A DNA stretch of 64,000 bases. Origin: Ophiura sarsii (taxonomy: Eukaryota > Echinodermata > Ophiuroidea > Amphilepidida > Ophiuridae). Within the stretch, counting starts at the first letter, position 1. Every line of letters starts with the position of its first letter. Below, piece after piece: positions 34,338 through 45,851 of the stretch. Both the position numbers and the translations under genes were made by a program. Under the pieces are notes generated by a model. It was not told the origin of the DNA and did no database searches. It was given only the letters and a program-made list of their open reading frames with translations. Location: positions 6,656,542 through 6,720,541 of the forward strand of contig CM069449.1 of the NCBI GenBank assembly GCA_035610835.1, in the 5' to 3' direction.

Positions 34338-34525
34338 CAGCCCTCAAATTAACCGAAGGCACCGAAGGCAAATGCCGTCGGTGCCCCACCTAGTTGCCTC
34401 GATGCCCTCAATTTCTGGCTGTTTTTACTCCATTGAAAAGTACATAATTGCCTTGGATAAAGTTGGTGCCCCTTTCAAATTGCCTGAAATTGCCATGCCC
34501 TTTCCATTTCTTAATTTGAGGGCTG
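34338..34525. mobile_element. 188-bp hAT-type MITE with perfect 8-bp duplication
   Basis: CAGCCCTCAAATTAA (34338-34352) is exactly inverted at 34511-34525. GTGCCACC occurs immediately outside both ends (34330-34337 and 34526-34533). An 8-bp duplication and CAG...CTG termini are diagnostic of the hAT superfamily. The interior repeats GGCACCGAAGGCA and GTGCC words and encodes nothing. Confidence 0.92.
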
Positions 34526-34912
34526 GTGCCACCTCGCTCATGCTATGGGGCTTGCTGATGCAAGTTTCTGGTTTGCGTATAGGGGCAAAAACTAGTGCTA
34601 ACTGTGAGTAGCACAGAAGAAATCTGACTTGTTGAGACTTGGGGCTTTTTAAAGTTGGTTTGCATTTGCACAGTGTATAAATCACCGTAAATTATTATGT
34701 TTTAGACAACTTTTTTTCTCTCCTTAGACTGTATAATAACCCCGTTATTATCTAATGACTCTTGCAGCACAATCAAGTAACTGTACTCTGTCGCCACTGA
34801 AATTCAATAACTTCCTTAATAGGAAATGATGTGGAAATACTAGCATAGACCAAGGCATTACATACACTATTAAACTGATTTTATCTCATTTTGTACTTCT
34901 GAGAGTCTAGCT

Positions 34913-35189
34913 ACAATCTCGGCCAATATTGTTGGAACACTTTTATACGTGTGTTTAAAAACTCCCCCTCTCCCCCTGGATCAATGTTGAAACATGATTT
35001 TTGGGTTACGGGATACTGGGAAGGGCCAACATTGCCCAGTGGGGAGGGGGGAGTTATTAATGTTTAGGAAAGGCTTTAAGCCTTCCGTCAAAGACAGCAA
35101 TGTTTTGATAGTGTACATTTTGCGCAAACGGGAACGCACGAAAGGGTAATTATTACATGGATGTTCCAACTAATTATGGCCGCGATTGT
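34913..35189. mobile_element. Array element M, copy 1 (277 bp)
   Basis: ACAATCTCGGCCAATATTG..GTTGGAACA at left; the reverse complement of the right end reads ACAATCGCGGCCATAATTAG..TTGGAACA, giving ~28-bp imperfect termini. A GGAAAGGCTTTAAGCCTTCC palindrome sits inside. CT borders both ends. Non-coding; superfamily unknown. Confidence 0.85.
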
Positions 35190-35653
35190 CTGAATCATCT
35201 GTTAAAAAAATCATCTGTTTTAAGGGTTTTGGGCATAACTTTTGATTCAATAAAGCTTTCTTTACCAGATTTGGAGGATAGATAGGTTATGTTATTGGTC
35301 ACGTGGCCAACTACTTAAAAAGGTCATGCTTCAACTTATTGTTAGGGATAGGTCACTTTTAATTACAGAGGTATATTTGGCACACTAAATGCCCAATAAA
35401 TTATGGATGTTGCCAGTTATTTAAATGTAAATGGTTTCTCGATCACATATACCAACAGCTAAACATGATGGAACACACTCTCGTCGCTTACGCGACTTCT
35501 GCGTCATTCAAAATGGATTACATAACCAGGAAGGGGAAGGGGCGCTATCGTCGTTTGAAGACTATCAACAAGTTAAATTAATTGTTATATGGTATTTTTA
35601 AAAATCTACGGGGGAAATGGATATTATTTAAAAATAAAATATCGAAACATAGT

Positions 35654-35742
35654 CCGGTGCCAGGCTCGAACTTAGAACATTTGGTTTGAAAGCATGAAAG
35701 CAACGCAACAACAGCGCGCTTAACCACTACACCACGGATGAG
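35654..35742 (-). repeat. tRNA-like relic in spacer 1
   Basis: Minus strand: A box TGGTGTAGTGG (35724-35734) and B box GTTCGAGCC (35663-35671), with TTAAGCGCGCTG following the A box. The interval is longer than in a standard tRNA, so a SINE head or pseudogene is likelier. Identical copies lie at 38670-38758 and, interrupted, in spacer 3. Confidence 0.6.
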
Positions 35743-36153
35743 ACCATACCACGGAACAGCGTTTTAAAAGCTATCAGGACAATTATAGACATAATCGATA
35801 TGGTCAGTCGTTATTGTTAATGCACTGTATATAGTTCAATTTGACAACGTATTTGGATAGGCCATAACAGTAATCCATGGGATATTTTCAATCAGGAGTC
35901 CAAAATATTACGGGAATGTCGAGTTTCAACAGTATGCCATCATTTTCAGATAAAAGTCTTTGACCTAATTTTCTTTTAATTATCATGGCTTACTGTGGCT
36001 TCAATCGATTTTGCGTGTCGTGTGTTGGCATACTGTGGCATACTGTGAATAGACTCGACATGCACACACAGTTCCAGAATTACATTGTAACCTGTTATAT
36101 CTATGATTTGTTGACACGAGATTGCATATCATTTTACTGCGAGCGACGCTTAA

Positions 36154-37038
36154 GGTAGCTAACTCGGCTCCTACACCACTACAGAAAAACTGCTGTAATA
36201 CCAAATCAATTATATTTACACTCTTTATACTGCGACCACAGTAAAGATAAGTCTTTCCTCTACCTATTTCAGGACTTTCGGATCATTTTTGAAATTTCTT
36301 ATGTTTTTCTTTATTTTTTGAAAATTCCCTAAATTTTCACCTTCTGGAATTTCTGTAGACTAAGCGAAAAGTGCTATGGCCATGAAACTTTGGGAATAAA
36401 TTTATAAGCATATTACCTAAATTCTCTCGTGAGTTTTTGCAAATACAGTGTTTACTTTTTGAAAAAAATATTTTTTTCAATTTTGATTTTAGGGAAATTT
36501 TCAAAAGGCTGTAAAAAGTTCTAGAAACACTTAATTAGTAAAAACTCACGAGATAACTTTCTAAACTTAATTACCTTTAATATGACACCTTGTTTGTGCA
36601 AATTGAACAAGTAGTTTTTTCTGCAGAAATTCACAAAGTTTGGCAATATAGTGTTTCTAGAAAATAGTGAAAAAGTACTAACATTCCCAGTGAATAAACC
36701 ATCAATCACCACTCAGTTGTTGAGGAGAAAAAAATTGTGTGATACCTTGGTGTTTTGGCATCAAAATAAAATAAAAGTCTTTAGCATACATTGATTTTAA
36801 AGAAGAGAAAAAAATATTGACAAAACTATGTGTTTTCTGAAATTTGGCAGTATTTGGGAATTCGGCTACGCCTCCTGTATTAAGTCAATGGGTTTTCAAA
36901 TAACGAAAAATTCCGTAAATCAAAAACGGATTTTTGGAAAAAATTCAAACTTGGCATATCATCTTTTCTCATCAATATACACATCCTCTGTTATTTTGAA
37001 GCAAATCATTGCCGGTCACCGTAGCCGAGTTAGCCACC
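36154..37038. mobile_element. 885-bp TTAA-flanked element (Kolobok-like or piggyBac-like)
   Basis: GGTAGCTAACTCGGCT opens it and the inverse of GGTGGCTAACTCGGCT closes it. TTAA lies on both sides (36150-36153, 37039-37042), while spacers 2 and 3 have the uninterrupted GACGCTTAATATG. GG-starting termini after TTAA fit Kolobok better than piggyBac, which normally starts CC; a TA-flanked reading with AGGT termini cannot be excluded. The interior has A/T-rich hairpins (CTCGTGAGTTTTT and its inverse, 36426-36556) and no transposase. Confidence 0.88.
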
Positions 37039-37348
37039 TTAATATGTATCTCTGTGTAAAGCTCGGGATGGGGGGGGGGGGGGGGGGGGGGCGGTATGTT
37101 TTACTATGCATTATAACGCAAGGAGGTATACCAATATTGATGTTTATGGTTGACATGTCAATAAAAGAGAGCTACGAGTTTCTTTTTAAATAAAATCATA
37201 ACAAGTCCTGTGTGTTTTACATATTGTATTAGTCTACCGACTATGATTTTCACATGCTTCACAATTTTGTGAAAATGTGGAATGTCGTCTGCAGACGACT
37301 GCCGCGTGGAAAGTGTTAAAAAGAGCTTCATGAATATGTACACTTAGG

Positions 37349-37381
37349 TTTATTTATTTGTTTGTTTGTTTGTTTGTTTGT

Positions 37382-37447
<66 letters not shown>
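37349..37447. repeat. TTTG/TTTA tetranucleotide repeat
   Basis: Five to six TTTG units followed by about 19 TTTA units. Repeated in the other spacers at 39476-39574 and 42702-42790, with small length differences. Confidence 0.9.
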
Positions 37448-37449
<2 letters not shown>

Positions 37450-37928
37450 AACAAGAAATAAGTCGATTGTTAAAATTGCGTGAAGTTTGTTGAAAAAATA
37501 GAACAAATTCATATAGATAATCACTGCTTTCCAATTTGACATTAGACCTAAACTATCTAATTCCGATTCTAATGTGACCGTTTCTCCAAATAAATTAAAC
37601 ATAAAATGTTTAAATTGATAGTATGAACAGTGGGCATAATACTATTATCACATTCTGCTAATTTTACAGCGATCTGATAAATAGTTCTGGACATAAAGTG
37701 AATCCATATGACCATTTTATGAACAAAAATACACCAGAAATAGACCTTATATCTAAATAAAAGTGACCGTTCCCTAAAACCGTTAATGAAAAGATCAAAT
37801 TTTGTCATTCACTTTTATCTTTGGTATGTAGGCAAAATGATCTCCAAGTATCAATCAAATCGAGTTAGCCGTTACGAAAATACAATGATTTAAACTAATC
37901 GAAAACTTTACATTTGTCACTCGAGGAG

Positions 37929-38205
37929 ACAATCTCGGCCAATATTGTTGGAACACTTTTATACGTGTGTTTAAAAACTCCCCCTCTCCCCCTGGATCAA
38001 TGTTGAAACATGATTTTTGGGTTACGGGATACTGGGAAGGGCCAACATTGCCCAGTGGGGAGGGGGGAGTTATTAATGTTTAGGAAAGGCTTTAAGCCTT
38101 CCGTCAAAGACAGCAATGTTTTGATAGTGTACATTTTGCGCAAACGGGAACGCACGAAAGGGTAATTATTACATGGATGTTCCAACTAATTATGGCCGCG
38201 ATTGT
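37929..38205. mobile_element. Array element M, copy 2
   Basis: Same 277-bp element. It is bordered AG on the left and CT on the right, a mixture of the borders of copies 4 and 1, as expected if it arose by crossing-over between them. Confidence 0.85.
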
Positions 38206-39508
38206 CTGAATCATCTGTTAAAAAAATCATCTGTTTTAAGGGTTTTGGGCATAACTTTTGATTCAATAAAGCTTTCTTTACCAGATTTGGAGGATAGATA
38301 GGTTATGTTATTGGTCACGTGGCCAACTACTTAAAAAGGTCATGCTTCAACTTATTGTTAGGGATAGGTCACTTTTAATTACAGAGGTATATTTGGCACA
38401 CTAAATGCCCAATAAATTATGGATGTTGCCAGTTATTTAAATGTAAATGGTTTCTCGATCACATATACCAACAGCTAAACATGATGGAACACACTCTCGT
38501 CGCTTACGCGACTTCTGCGTCATTCAAAATGGATTACATAACCAGGAAGGGGAAGGGGCGCTATCGTCGTTTGAAGACTATCAACAAGTTAAATTAATTG
38601 TTATATGGTATTTTTAAAAATCTACGGGGGAAATGGATATTATTTAAAAATAAAATATCGAAACATAGTCCGGTGCCAGGCTCGAACTTAGAACATTTGG
38701 TTTGAAAGCATGAAAGCAACGCAACAACAGCGCGCTTAACCACTACACCACGGATGAGACCATACCACGGAACAGCGTTTTAAAAGCTATCAGGACAATT
38801 ATAGACATAATCGATATGGTCAGTCGTTATTGTTAATGCACTGTATATAGTTCAATTTGACAACGTATTTGGATAGGCCATAACAGTAATCCATGGGATA
38901 TTTTCAATCAGGAGTCCAAAATATTACGGGAATGTCGAGTTTCAACAGTATGCCATCATTTTCAGATAAAAGTCTTTGACCTAATTTTCTTTTAATTATC
39001 ATGGCTTACTGTGGCTTCAATCGATTTTGCGTGTCGTGTGTTGGCATACTGTGGCATACTGTGAATAGACTCGACATGCACACACAGTTCCAGAATTACA
39101 TTGTAACCTGTTATATCTATGATTTGTTGACACGAGATTGCATATCATTTTACTGCGAGCGACGCTTAATATGTATCTCTGTGTAAAGCTCGGGATGGGG
39201 GGGGGGGGGGGGGGGGGGCGGTATGTTTTACTATGCATTATAACGCAAGGAGGTATACCAATATTGATGTTTATGGTTGACATGTCAATAAAAGAGAGCT
39301 ACGAGTTTCTTTTTAAATAAAATCATAACAAGTCCTGTGTGTTTTACATATTGTATTAGTCTACCGACTATGATTTTCACATGCTTCACAATTTTGTGAA
39401 AATGTGGAATGTCGTCTGCAGACGACTGCCGCGTGGAAAGTGTTAAAAAGAGCTTCATGAATATGTACACTTAGGTTTATTTATTTGTTTGTTTGTTTGT
39501 TTGTTTGT

Positions 39509-39576
<68 letters not shown>

Positions 39577-40055
39577 AACAAGAAATAAGTCGATTGTTAA
39601 AATTGCGTGAAGTTTGTTGAAAAAATAGAACAAATTCATATAGATAATCACTGCTTTCCAATTTGACATTAGACCTAAACTATCTAATTCCGATTCTAAT
39701 GTGACCGTTTCTCCAAATAAATTAAACATAAAATGTTTAAATTGATAGTATGAACAGTGGGCATAATACTATTATCACATTCTGCTAATTTTACAGCGAT
39801 CTGATAAATAGTTCTGGACATAAAGTGAATCCATATGACCATTTTATGAACAAAAATACACCAGAAATAGACCTTATATCTAAATAAAAGTGACCGTTCC
39901 CTAAAACCGTTAATGAAAAGATCAAATTTTGTCATTCACTTTTATCTTTGGTATGTAGGCAAAATGATCTCCAAGTATCAATCAAATCGAGTTAGCCGTT
40001 ACGAAAATACAATGATTTAAACTAATCGAAAACTTTACATTTGTCACTCGAGGAG
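38206..40055. repeat. Array spacer 2, uninterrupted
   Basis: 1850 bp without either TTAA insertion; it supplies the empty site for both (38735-area GCGCTTAACC and 39165-area GACGCTTAATATG). The tRNA-like relic is at 38670-38758 (minus), the poly(G) run at ~39197-39218. Confidence 0.88.
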
Positions 40056-40332
40056 ACAATCTCGGCCAATATTGTTGGAACACTTTTATACGTGTGTTTA
40101 AAAACTCCCCCTCTCCCCCTGGATCAATGTTGAAACATGATTTTTGGGTTACGGGATACTGGGAAGGGCCAACATTGCCCAGTGGGGAGGGGGGAGTTAT
40201 TAATGTTTAGGAAAGGCTTTAAGCCTTCCGTCAAAGACAGCAATGTTTTGATAGTGTACATTTTGCGCAAACGGGAACGCACGAAAGGGTAATTATTACA
40301 TGGATGTTCCAACTAATTATGGCCGCGATTGT
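40056..40332. mobile_element. Array element M, copy 3
   Basis: Same 277-bp element with AG/CT borders like copy 2. Confidence 0.85.
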
Positions 40333-40863
40333 CTGAATCATCTGTTAAAAAAATCATCTGTTTTAAGGGTTTTGGGCATAACTTTTGATTCAATAAAGCT
40401 TTCTTTACCAGATTTGGAGGATAGATAGGTTATGTTATTGGTCACGTGGCCAACTACTTAAAAAGGTCATGCTTCAACTTATTGTTAGGGATAGGTCACT
40501 TTTAATTACAGAGGTATATTTGGCACACTAAATGCCCAATAAATTATGGATGTTGCCAGTTATTTAAATGTAAATGGTTTCTCGATCACATATACCAACA
40601 GCTAAACATGATGGAACACACTCTCGTCGCTTACGCGACTTCTGCGTCATTCAAAATGGATTACATAACCAGGAAGGGGAAGGGGCGCTATCGTCGTTTG
40701 AAGACTATCAACAAGTTAAATTAATTGTTATATGGTATTTTTAAAAATCTACGGGGGAAATGGATATTTAAAAATAAAATATCGAAACATAGTCCGGTGC
40801 CAGGCTCGAACTTAGAACATTTGGTTTGAAAGCATGAAAGCAACGCAACAACAGCGCGCTTAA

Positions 40864-41959
40864 GGGAAGTGTCAACCCTATTATTTTGATGATCAACTTT
40901 TGCTTCTAAGTTTGAGAATATTTAATAAAAGTACATAAAAGTATACATTTATAGAAAGGAAATTTGATAAGGAATCTGATGGTGATATCAATGTGATACC
41001 AAATAAACTCAATTTTGAGAAATGAACCAAAAAGCGCTTTTTTTACCCCAAATTTTTCAGACAGCATAACTATAAAATAAAAAATGGTAATTTGTTCTAA
41101 TATACATTTTTGTAAACAAAACAATTTTGTCTAGGAGGCAATTTTTTCTTTTTTTAAAATAAGGCTTAGTTTTGGAAATATTGATAAAAACATCGGAAAA
41201 GGGTAAAAGTCGTGTTTTTTTGCATACTTTTCGCTAGAAATGGATGCATATCTCGAGTTTAAAATCCTTAATCGAAAAAATAAAAAATTGCCTCCTAGCG
41301 CTGAAAGTCCTCTACGCAATGGTAGTAAATGCTTACCCGATAGTTTGATATATTTTTAGTTATGTTGTCTGAAAATTCGTAAAATTCCTTCAAATTTGAA
41401 CTTCTAGAAAACATCGATTTAGTAAAAAAATTGACCTTTTTCACCATTTAAAGCTAAATATTCTCGGAATACACGGGCGTGTGACCTAAAAGGCGAGTAT
41501 ACTATTATGAACAATCAAAATAAACTATCAGATTCAATTTATATTGTCATAATGTGAAGAAATTGGAAGAAAACTGAAATTTAAATGATCGTAAGATTGG
41601 CCTTTGTTTACATTTTTAGGCATTGTTTTGCGCTCTTTTGTTTTCGCGTCTTCGTCGCGGATACTAAGCGGCGCGTCTAGTATTACGCGCGGGAAGATTC
41701 AGCGCGCGACGCAATGATCGAACAGCTGTCGCAGCATTTGAAAAGCGCGGAACTCCGCTTAATTTCCCGCCAAATAAACATGCCCCTTTTCCTGACTCAA
41801 ACTTACCAAAATAACAATTTTAAATCACCCAAAAGAACGGGAAATAATCGCATCCGATTAGTAACTTATGATGGTAATGATAGAATACATATAAAAGTAT
41901 AAAATAATAGAGAAATATGAAATTCAATTTGTGAAACAAGTGCCGGGTTGACACTGCCC
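40864..41959. mobile_element. 1096-bp TTAA-flanked element
   Basis: GGGAAGTGTCAACCC opens it and the inverse of GGGCAGTGTCAACCC closes it, with TTAA on both sides (40860-40863, 41960-41963). The other spacers have one TTAA at the same place. Its ends differ from those of the 36154-37038 element, so it is a separate family. It has a GC-rich, CGCG-dense patch near 41640-41755 and an internal inverted repeat at 41132-41300. No transposase. Kolobok-like is the best guess from TTAA plus GGG termini. Confidence 0.88.
41132..41300. repeat. Inverted repeat inside the 1096-bp element
   Basis: CTAGGAGGCAATTTTTT at the left is inverted at the right. It may be a nested MITE; no target duplication is clear. 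Confidence 0.6.
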
Positions 41960-42731
41960 TTAACCACTACACCACGGATGAGACCATACCACGGAACAGC
42001 GTTTTAAAAGCTATCAGGACAATTATAGACATAATCGATATGGTCAGTCGTTATTGTTAATGCACTGTATATAGTTCAATTTGACAACGTATTTGGATAG
42101 GCCATAACAGTAATCCATGGGATATTTTCAATCAGGAGTCCAAAATATTACGGGAATGTCGAGTTTCAACAGTATGCCATCATTTTCAGATAAAAGTCTT
42201 TGACCTAATTTTCTTTTAATTATCATGGCTTACTGTGGCTTCAATCGATTTTGCGTGTCGTGTGTTGGCATACTGTGGCATACTGTGAATAGACTCGACA
42301 TGCACACACAGTTCCAGAATTACATTGTAACCTGTTATATCTATGATTTGTTGACACGAGATTGCATATCATTTTACTGCGAGCGACGCTTAATATGTAT
42401 CTCTGTGTAAAGCTCGGGATGGGGGGGGGGGGGGGGGGGGGCGGTATGTTTTACTATGCATTATAACGCAAGGAGGTATACCAATATTGATGTTTATGGT
42501 TGACATGTCAATAAAAGAGAGCTACGAGTTTCTTTTTAAATAAAATCATAACAAGTCCTGTGTGTTTTACATATTGTATTAGTCTACCGACTATGATTTT
42601 CACATGCTTCACAATTTTGTGAAAATGTGGAATGTCGTCTGCAGACGACTGCCGCGTGGAAAGTGTTAAAAAGAGCTTCATGAATATGTACACTTAGGTT
42701 TATTTATTTGTTTGTTTGTTTGTTTGTTTGT

Positions 42732-42791
<60 letters not shown>

Positions 42792-43270
42792 AACAAGAAA
42801 TAAGTCGATTGTTAAAATTGCGTGAAGTTTGTTGAAAAAATAGAACAAATTCATATAGATAATCACTGCTTTCCAATTTGACATTAGACCTAAACTATCT
42901 AATTCCGATTCTAATGTGACCGTTTCTCCAAATAAATTAAACATAAAATGTTTAAATTGATAGTATGAACAGTGGGCATAATACTATTATCACATTCTGC
43001 TAATTTTACAGCGATCTGATAAATAGTTCTGGACATAAAGTGAATCCATATGACCATTTTATGAACAAAAATACACCAGAAATAGACCTTATATCTAAAT
43101 AAAAGTGACCGTTCCCTAAAACCGTTAATGAAAAGATCAAATTTTGTCATTCACTTTTATCTTTGGTATGTAGGCAAAATGATCTCCAAGTATCAATCAA
43201 ATCGAGTTAGCCGTTACGAAAATACAATGATTTAAACTAATCGAAAACTTTACATTTGTCACTCGAGGAG

Positions 43271-43547
43271 ACAATCTCGGCCAATATTGTTGGAACACTT
43301 TTATACGTGTGTTTAAAAACTCCCCCTCTCCCCCTGGATCAATGTTGAAACATGATTTTTGGGTTACGGGATACTGGGAAGGGCCAACATTGCCCAGTGG
43401 GGAGGGGGGAGTTATTAATGTTTAGGAAAGGCTTTAAGCCTTCCGTCAAAGACAGCAATGTTTTGATAGTGTACATTTTGCGCAAACGGGAACGCACGAA
43501 AGGGTAATTATTACATGGATGTTCCAACTAATTATGGCCGCGATTGT
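43271..43547. mobile_element. Array element M, copy 4
   Basis: Last copy; ends GCGATTGT and is followed by unique sequence AGTTTTACC. Bordered AG on both sides. Confidence 0.85.
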
Positions 43548-43685
43548 AGTTTTACCATAGGCCTTGAACTAGAAAACAACTTGATTTTACCAAGGATTTT
43601 CTTTGATTTTACAGAAACTTTGTGAATTGCCAAATTTTTCTATTTTTAACATATCTTAAATCTGTGCGCCCTCTTGCGTCATCAT

Positions 43686-43901
43686 CAGGGCTGTAAAAAG
43701 AGGGCAAAACAGCAAGCTCCTTCCAAGAAATGTTGCCATCTCGTGGGAAACATCCAAAAATATGGGACCATATGGCATCAATTGGACCTTAATTTTCTAA
43801 AAAGCTTCTGAGGGGGGACACCCCTCCGCCGCTAAAGCAGCGGGAAATCCAACTTCGTCGAATTTCCCTTGCCGGGAAACTTTGCATTTATTCTAGCCCT
43901 G
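43686..43901. mobile_element. 216-bp hAT-type MITE
   Basis: Opens CAGGGCTGTAAAAAG and closes with the inverse of CAGGGCTAGAATAAATGC. The flanking 8-mers GTCATCAT and GTCGTCAT match at seven of eight positions. The right half (..GGGAAACTTTGCAT..) recurs inverted at 53170-53275, where only that half survives. Confidence 0.82.
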
Positions 43902-44740
43902 GTCGTCATCGTGGAAGGCTTTATTCAGCGCTAGCAATCGTGCGGTAACAATGAAGATTGTGGGATGTTAACATTTTGTTCATTTTGTACCGTATGATTA
44001 GTGATATTTTAACGGACGATAAACATTTGTTTTTCGGACACTTTTCTAGTTTGAACCGGGAAAGTTGGGGCCTGTTTACTTGATTTTGAGTATCGACATT
44101 GCGATGTTATTTCACCCCGAGTCGCGCTATGTATCAAAAATTGGGTGGAGTTTGCGGTGTGATCATGCTATCAACAGTTTTCAGGTGCTTTTCTTGGGAT
44201 TTGGCGTGCATTTTAGTGAAATTGTGTTTTTTTCCAGGGCTTAGTTATAAAGCAAGTGTAAACCTCACAGTGCCATTATTCATTTGAAACCTGGACACCC
44301 ACTACAATTCATATGAACCTCCCTCCCTGTTTAGTGTCATACCATGGTTATACTAAGTCCACCCAGAATACTATGGTTCACCTATCACCAGTGACAGCTA
44401 TCACTGACCAAAATTAGACTTGACCCAAGCCCAAATATTCTGCCGCACACTTTGTTTGGATAAAATCAGTGTTTGTGTTTAAATATTTTATAAATTTTGG
44501 ATCTTTTAAAAAGCGTAACCCTTTGGGCGTGGTTTTAGGAATAATACCACTAGGAGGAAACTAAAGGAGCCACATTTATTTAGGAAAACCTGAATTTACT
44601 GATGGTAATTAAACCTGAGTCGCTAGTGTGGGAATTTGAGCAAACATCTACAGGGTTATGTGCAGTGGCATTTGCCCTGTTGTCTAAGAAAGCACATAAG
44701 GCAGCAGAGGTAGGGGGAGTGCACTATCAATGCAACATAG
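43902..44740. other. Unassigned sequence
   Basis: No supported exon or bounded element; frames at 44099-44287 and 44602-44814 show no recognisable domain. Confidence 0.4.
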
Positions 44741-45851
44741 AACGTGTTTCTACTGGGGAAGAAACCGCTAATAAAGGGCAAGTTTGCCCAGTAGAAACAG
44801 GCAGAACCCGCTAAGAATCAGTATTTTTGGTAATCCCAAAAACCTTCACAAACCAGGTTTGGAACCGCTAAGCATCGGCAATAAACCCAATAGAAACAGA
44901 AAAGCGATTAATCTTAGCGGTTTGTGCCGTGAACCGTGTCACGCAAGAGGAGAAATCGTAGCCGGCAAACAATGCACCACGATTTGAAAACATGGCAATA
45001 AAATCAAAATGACATGTGTATCAAGTTGTACAGGTTCCCTTACAAACATGCAGTTTTGAGCTTTGGATTTGACAAGCTAAATGCTGATCATTAGTGGATT
45101 CATCAGTATCATTGGGGAGGACTGTGTTTCTTCTCTCCAGATTTGGTTTTCTTTTCACTAATGATCACTGTTTTGAACCAATTTGAACCAATATGAAACA
45201 ACCTATTCCTGGATTTGATGAAAAAAAGTTACACGAATCCAGCAAACTATTTTGTATGCCAACAAACCTTTTCAATCAATAGTATCATGACCTCGATCTA
45301 TTCATTCATTAAAAGCGATTACGGCTAATACGCTTATGATTGTAAGTTTGAATGCGCACAGCATGGATACACCTGATATTTAAAGTTCGCGCGGTCATTC
45401 AATTGTAGCAAGGCATGACGATGGGCAAGAGCTAACACTGTAAGAGTGTGTGTAGAAACATAGACTCTATAGGGTCTATAGCAGAGATCACATGACTTAT
45501 GAGAAGATACTTTGTTGTACTCACGATGAACTGATACGTCTGAAGAACACACTTGATTATGCATTATGGGATATAATAAGTTTGTCACAGTTTAACATAG
45601 TGCATTGTTTGCCAACTACGATTTCTCCTCTTGTGTCACGCTGGGTTATACACATTGTGAAGCAATATTTTTCAGGTGCGGTGGCATTGTTTGGTATTAC
45701 AAAAGGTCAAATGTCGTGGCCCATCAAACTAGGATCGATAAACTTTTATAGCGGTAACTTTTCGCGAGTAGAAACAGGGGGGGGGGGGGTTAAAAACTTA
45801 CCGATTATATCTTAGCGTTTATTTTTTGCAGTGCCCCAGTAGAAACACGCT
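44741..45851. mobile_element. TIR element with CATAG duplication, split by a nested element
   Basis: AACGTGTTTCTACTGGGG at left is inverted at right (AGCGTGTTTCTACTGGGG). CATAG lies immediately outside both ends (44736-44740, 45852-45856). About 420 bp of its own sequence remains, rich in CAGTAGAAACA and CGCTAA words; the rest is the nested element 44945-45632 and its duplication. A 5-bp duplication occurs in a few superfamilies (Transib among them) but the ends do not settle it. Confidence 0.75.
44945..45632. mobile_element. 688-bp TIR element with perfect 9-bp duplication, copy 1
   Basis: AAGAGGAGAAATCGTAG..GGCAAACAATGCA opens it and its inverse closes it (32 bp, two mismatches). GTGTCACGC occurs directly outside both ends (44936-44944, 45633-45641). 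A 9-bp duplication points to Mutator-like (MULE) elements, with Merlin as an alternative. Frames inside are broken and no transposase is evident. Confidence 0.9.

Larger units (their letters stand above)
35190..37928. repeat. Array spacer 1, with TTAA insertion
   Basis: Contains in order a tRNA-like relic (minus), unassigned AT-rich sequence, the insertion 36154-37038, a poly(G) run (~37071-37091), and TTTG/TTTA tetranucleotide repeats (37349-37447). No conserved protein; the short frames are repeated in every unit simply because the DNA is. Confidence 0.85.
40333..43270. repeat. Array spacer 3, with a different TTAA insertion
   Basis: Same spacer, but opened at 40864-41959 inside its tRNA-like relic. 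A 3-bp deletion (ATATTATTT to ATATTT, near 40765) separates it from the other two. Poly(G) at ~42421-42441. Confidence 0.87.
34913..43547. repeat. Tandem array of MITE-bounded units
   Basis: Order: M1 (34913-35189), spacer 1, M2 (37929-38205), spacer 2, M3 (40056-40332), spacer 3, M4 (43271-43547). M is a 277-bp inverted-repeat element; the spacers are the same ~1850-bp sequence. Start-to-start distances are 3016, 2127 and 3215 bp; nearly all of the excess over 2127 is one insertion in spacer 1 and one in spacer 3. By eye the copies are almost identical outside the insertions. The array begins and ends exactly at M termini. Confidence 0.93.

Noticed and set aside
36828..37193. 121-codon frame with a polyglycine stretch
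   Set aside because: It runs from inside the 885-bp TTAA insertion across its boundary into a poly(G) tract of the spacer, so it is a chance fusion of two sequences.
34981..43527. Family of four identical ~60-residue minus-strand frames and repeated ~79- and ~61-residue frames
   Set aside because: They are repeated only because the DNA is a near-identical array; they lie in the MITE and spacer, have AT-driven composition, and show no sign of selection on protein.
45492..45815. 107-codon frame
   Set aside because: It reads out of the 9-bp-duplication element into the outer CATAG-flanked element and a poly(G) run.
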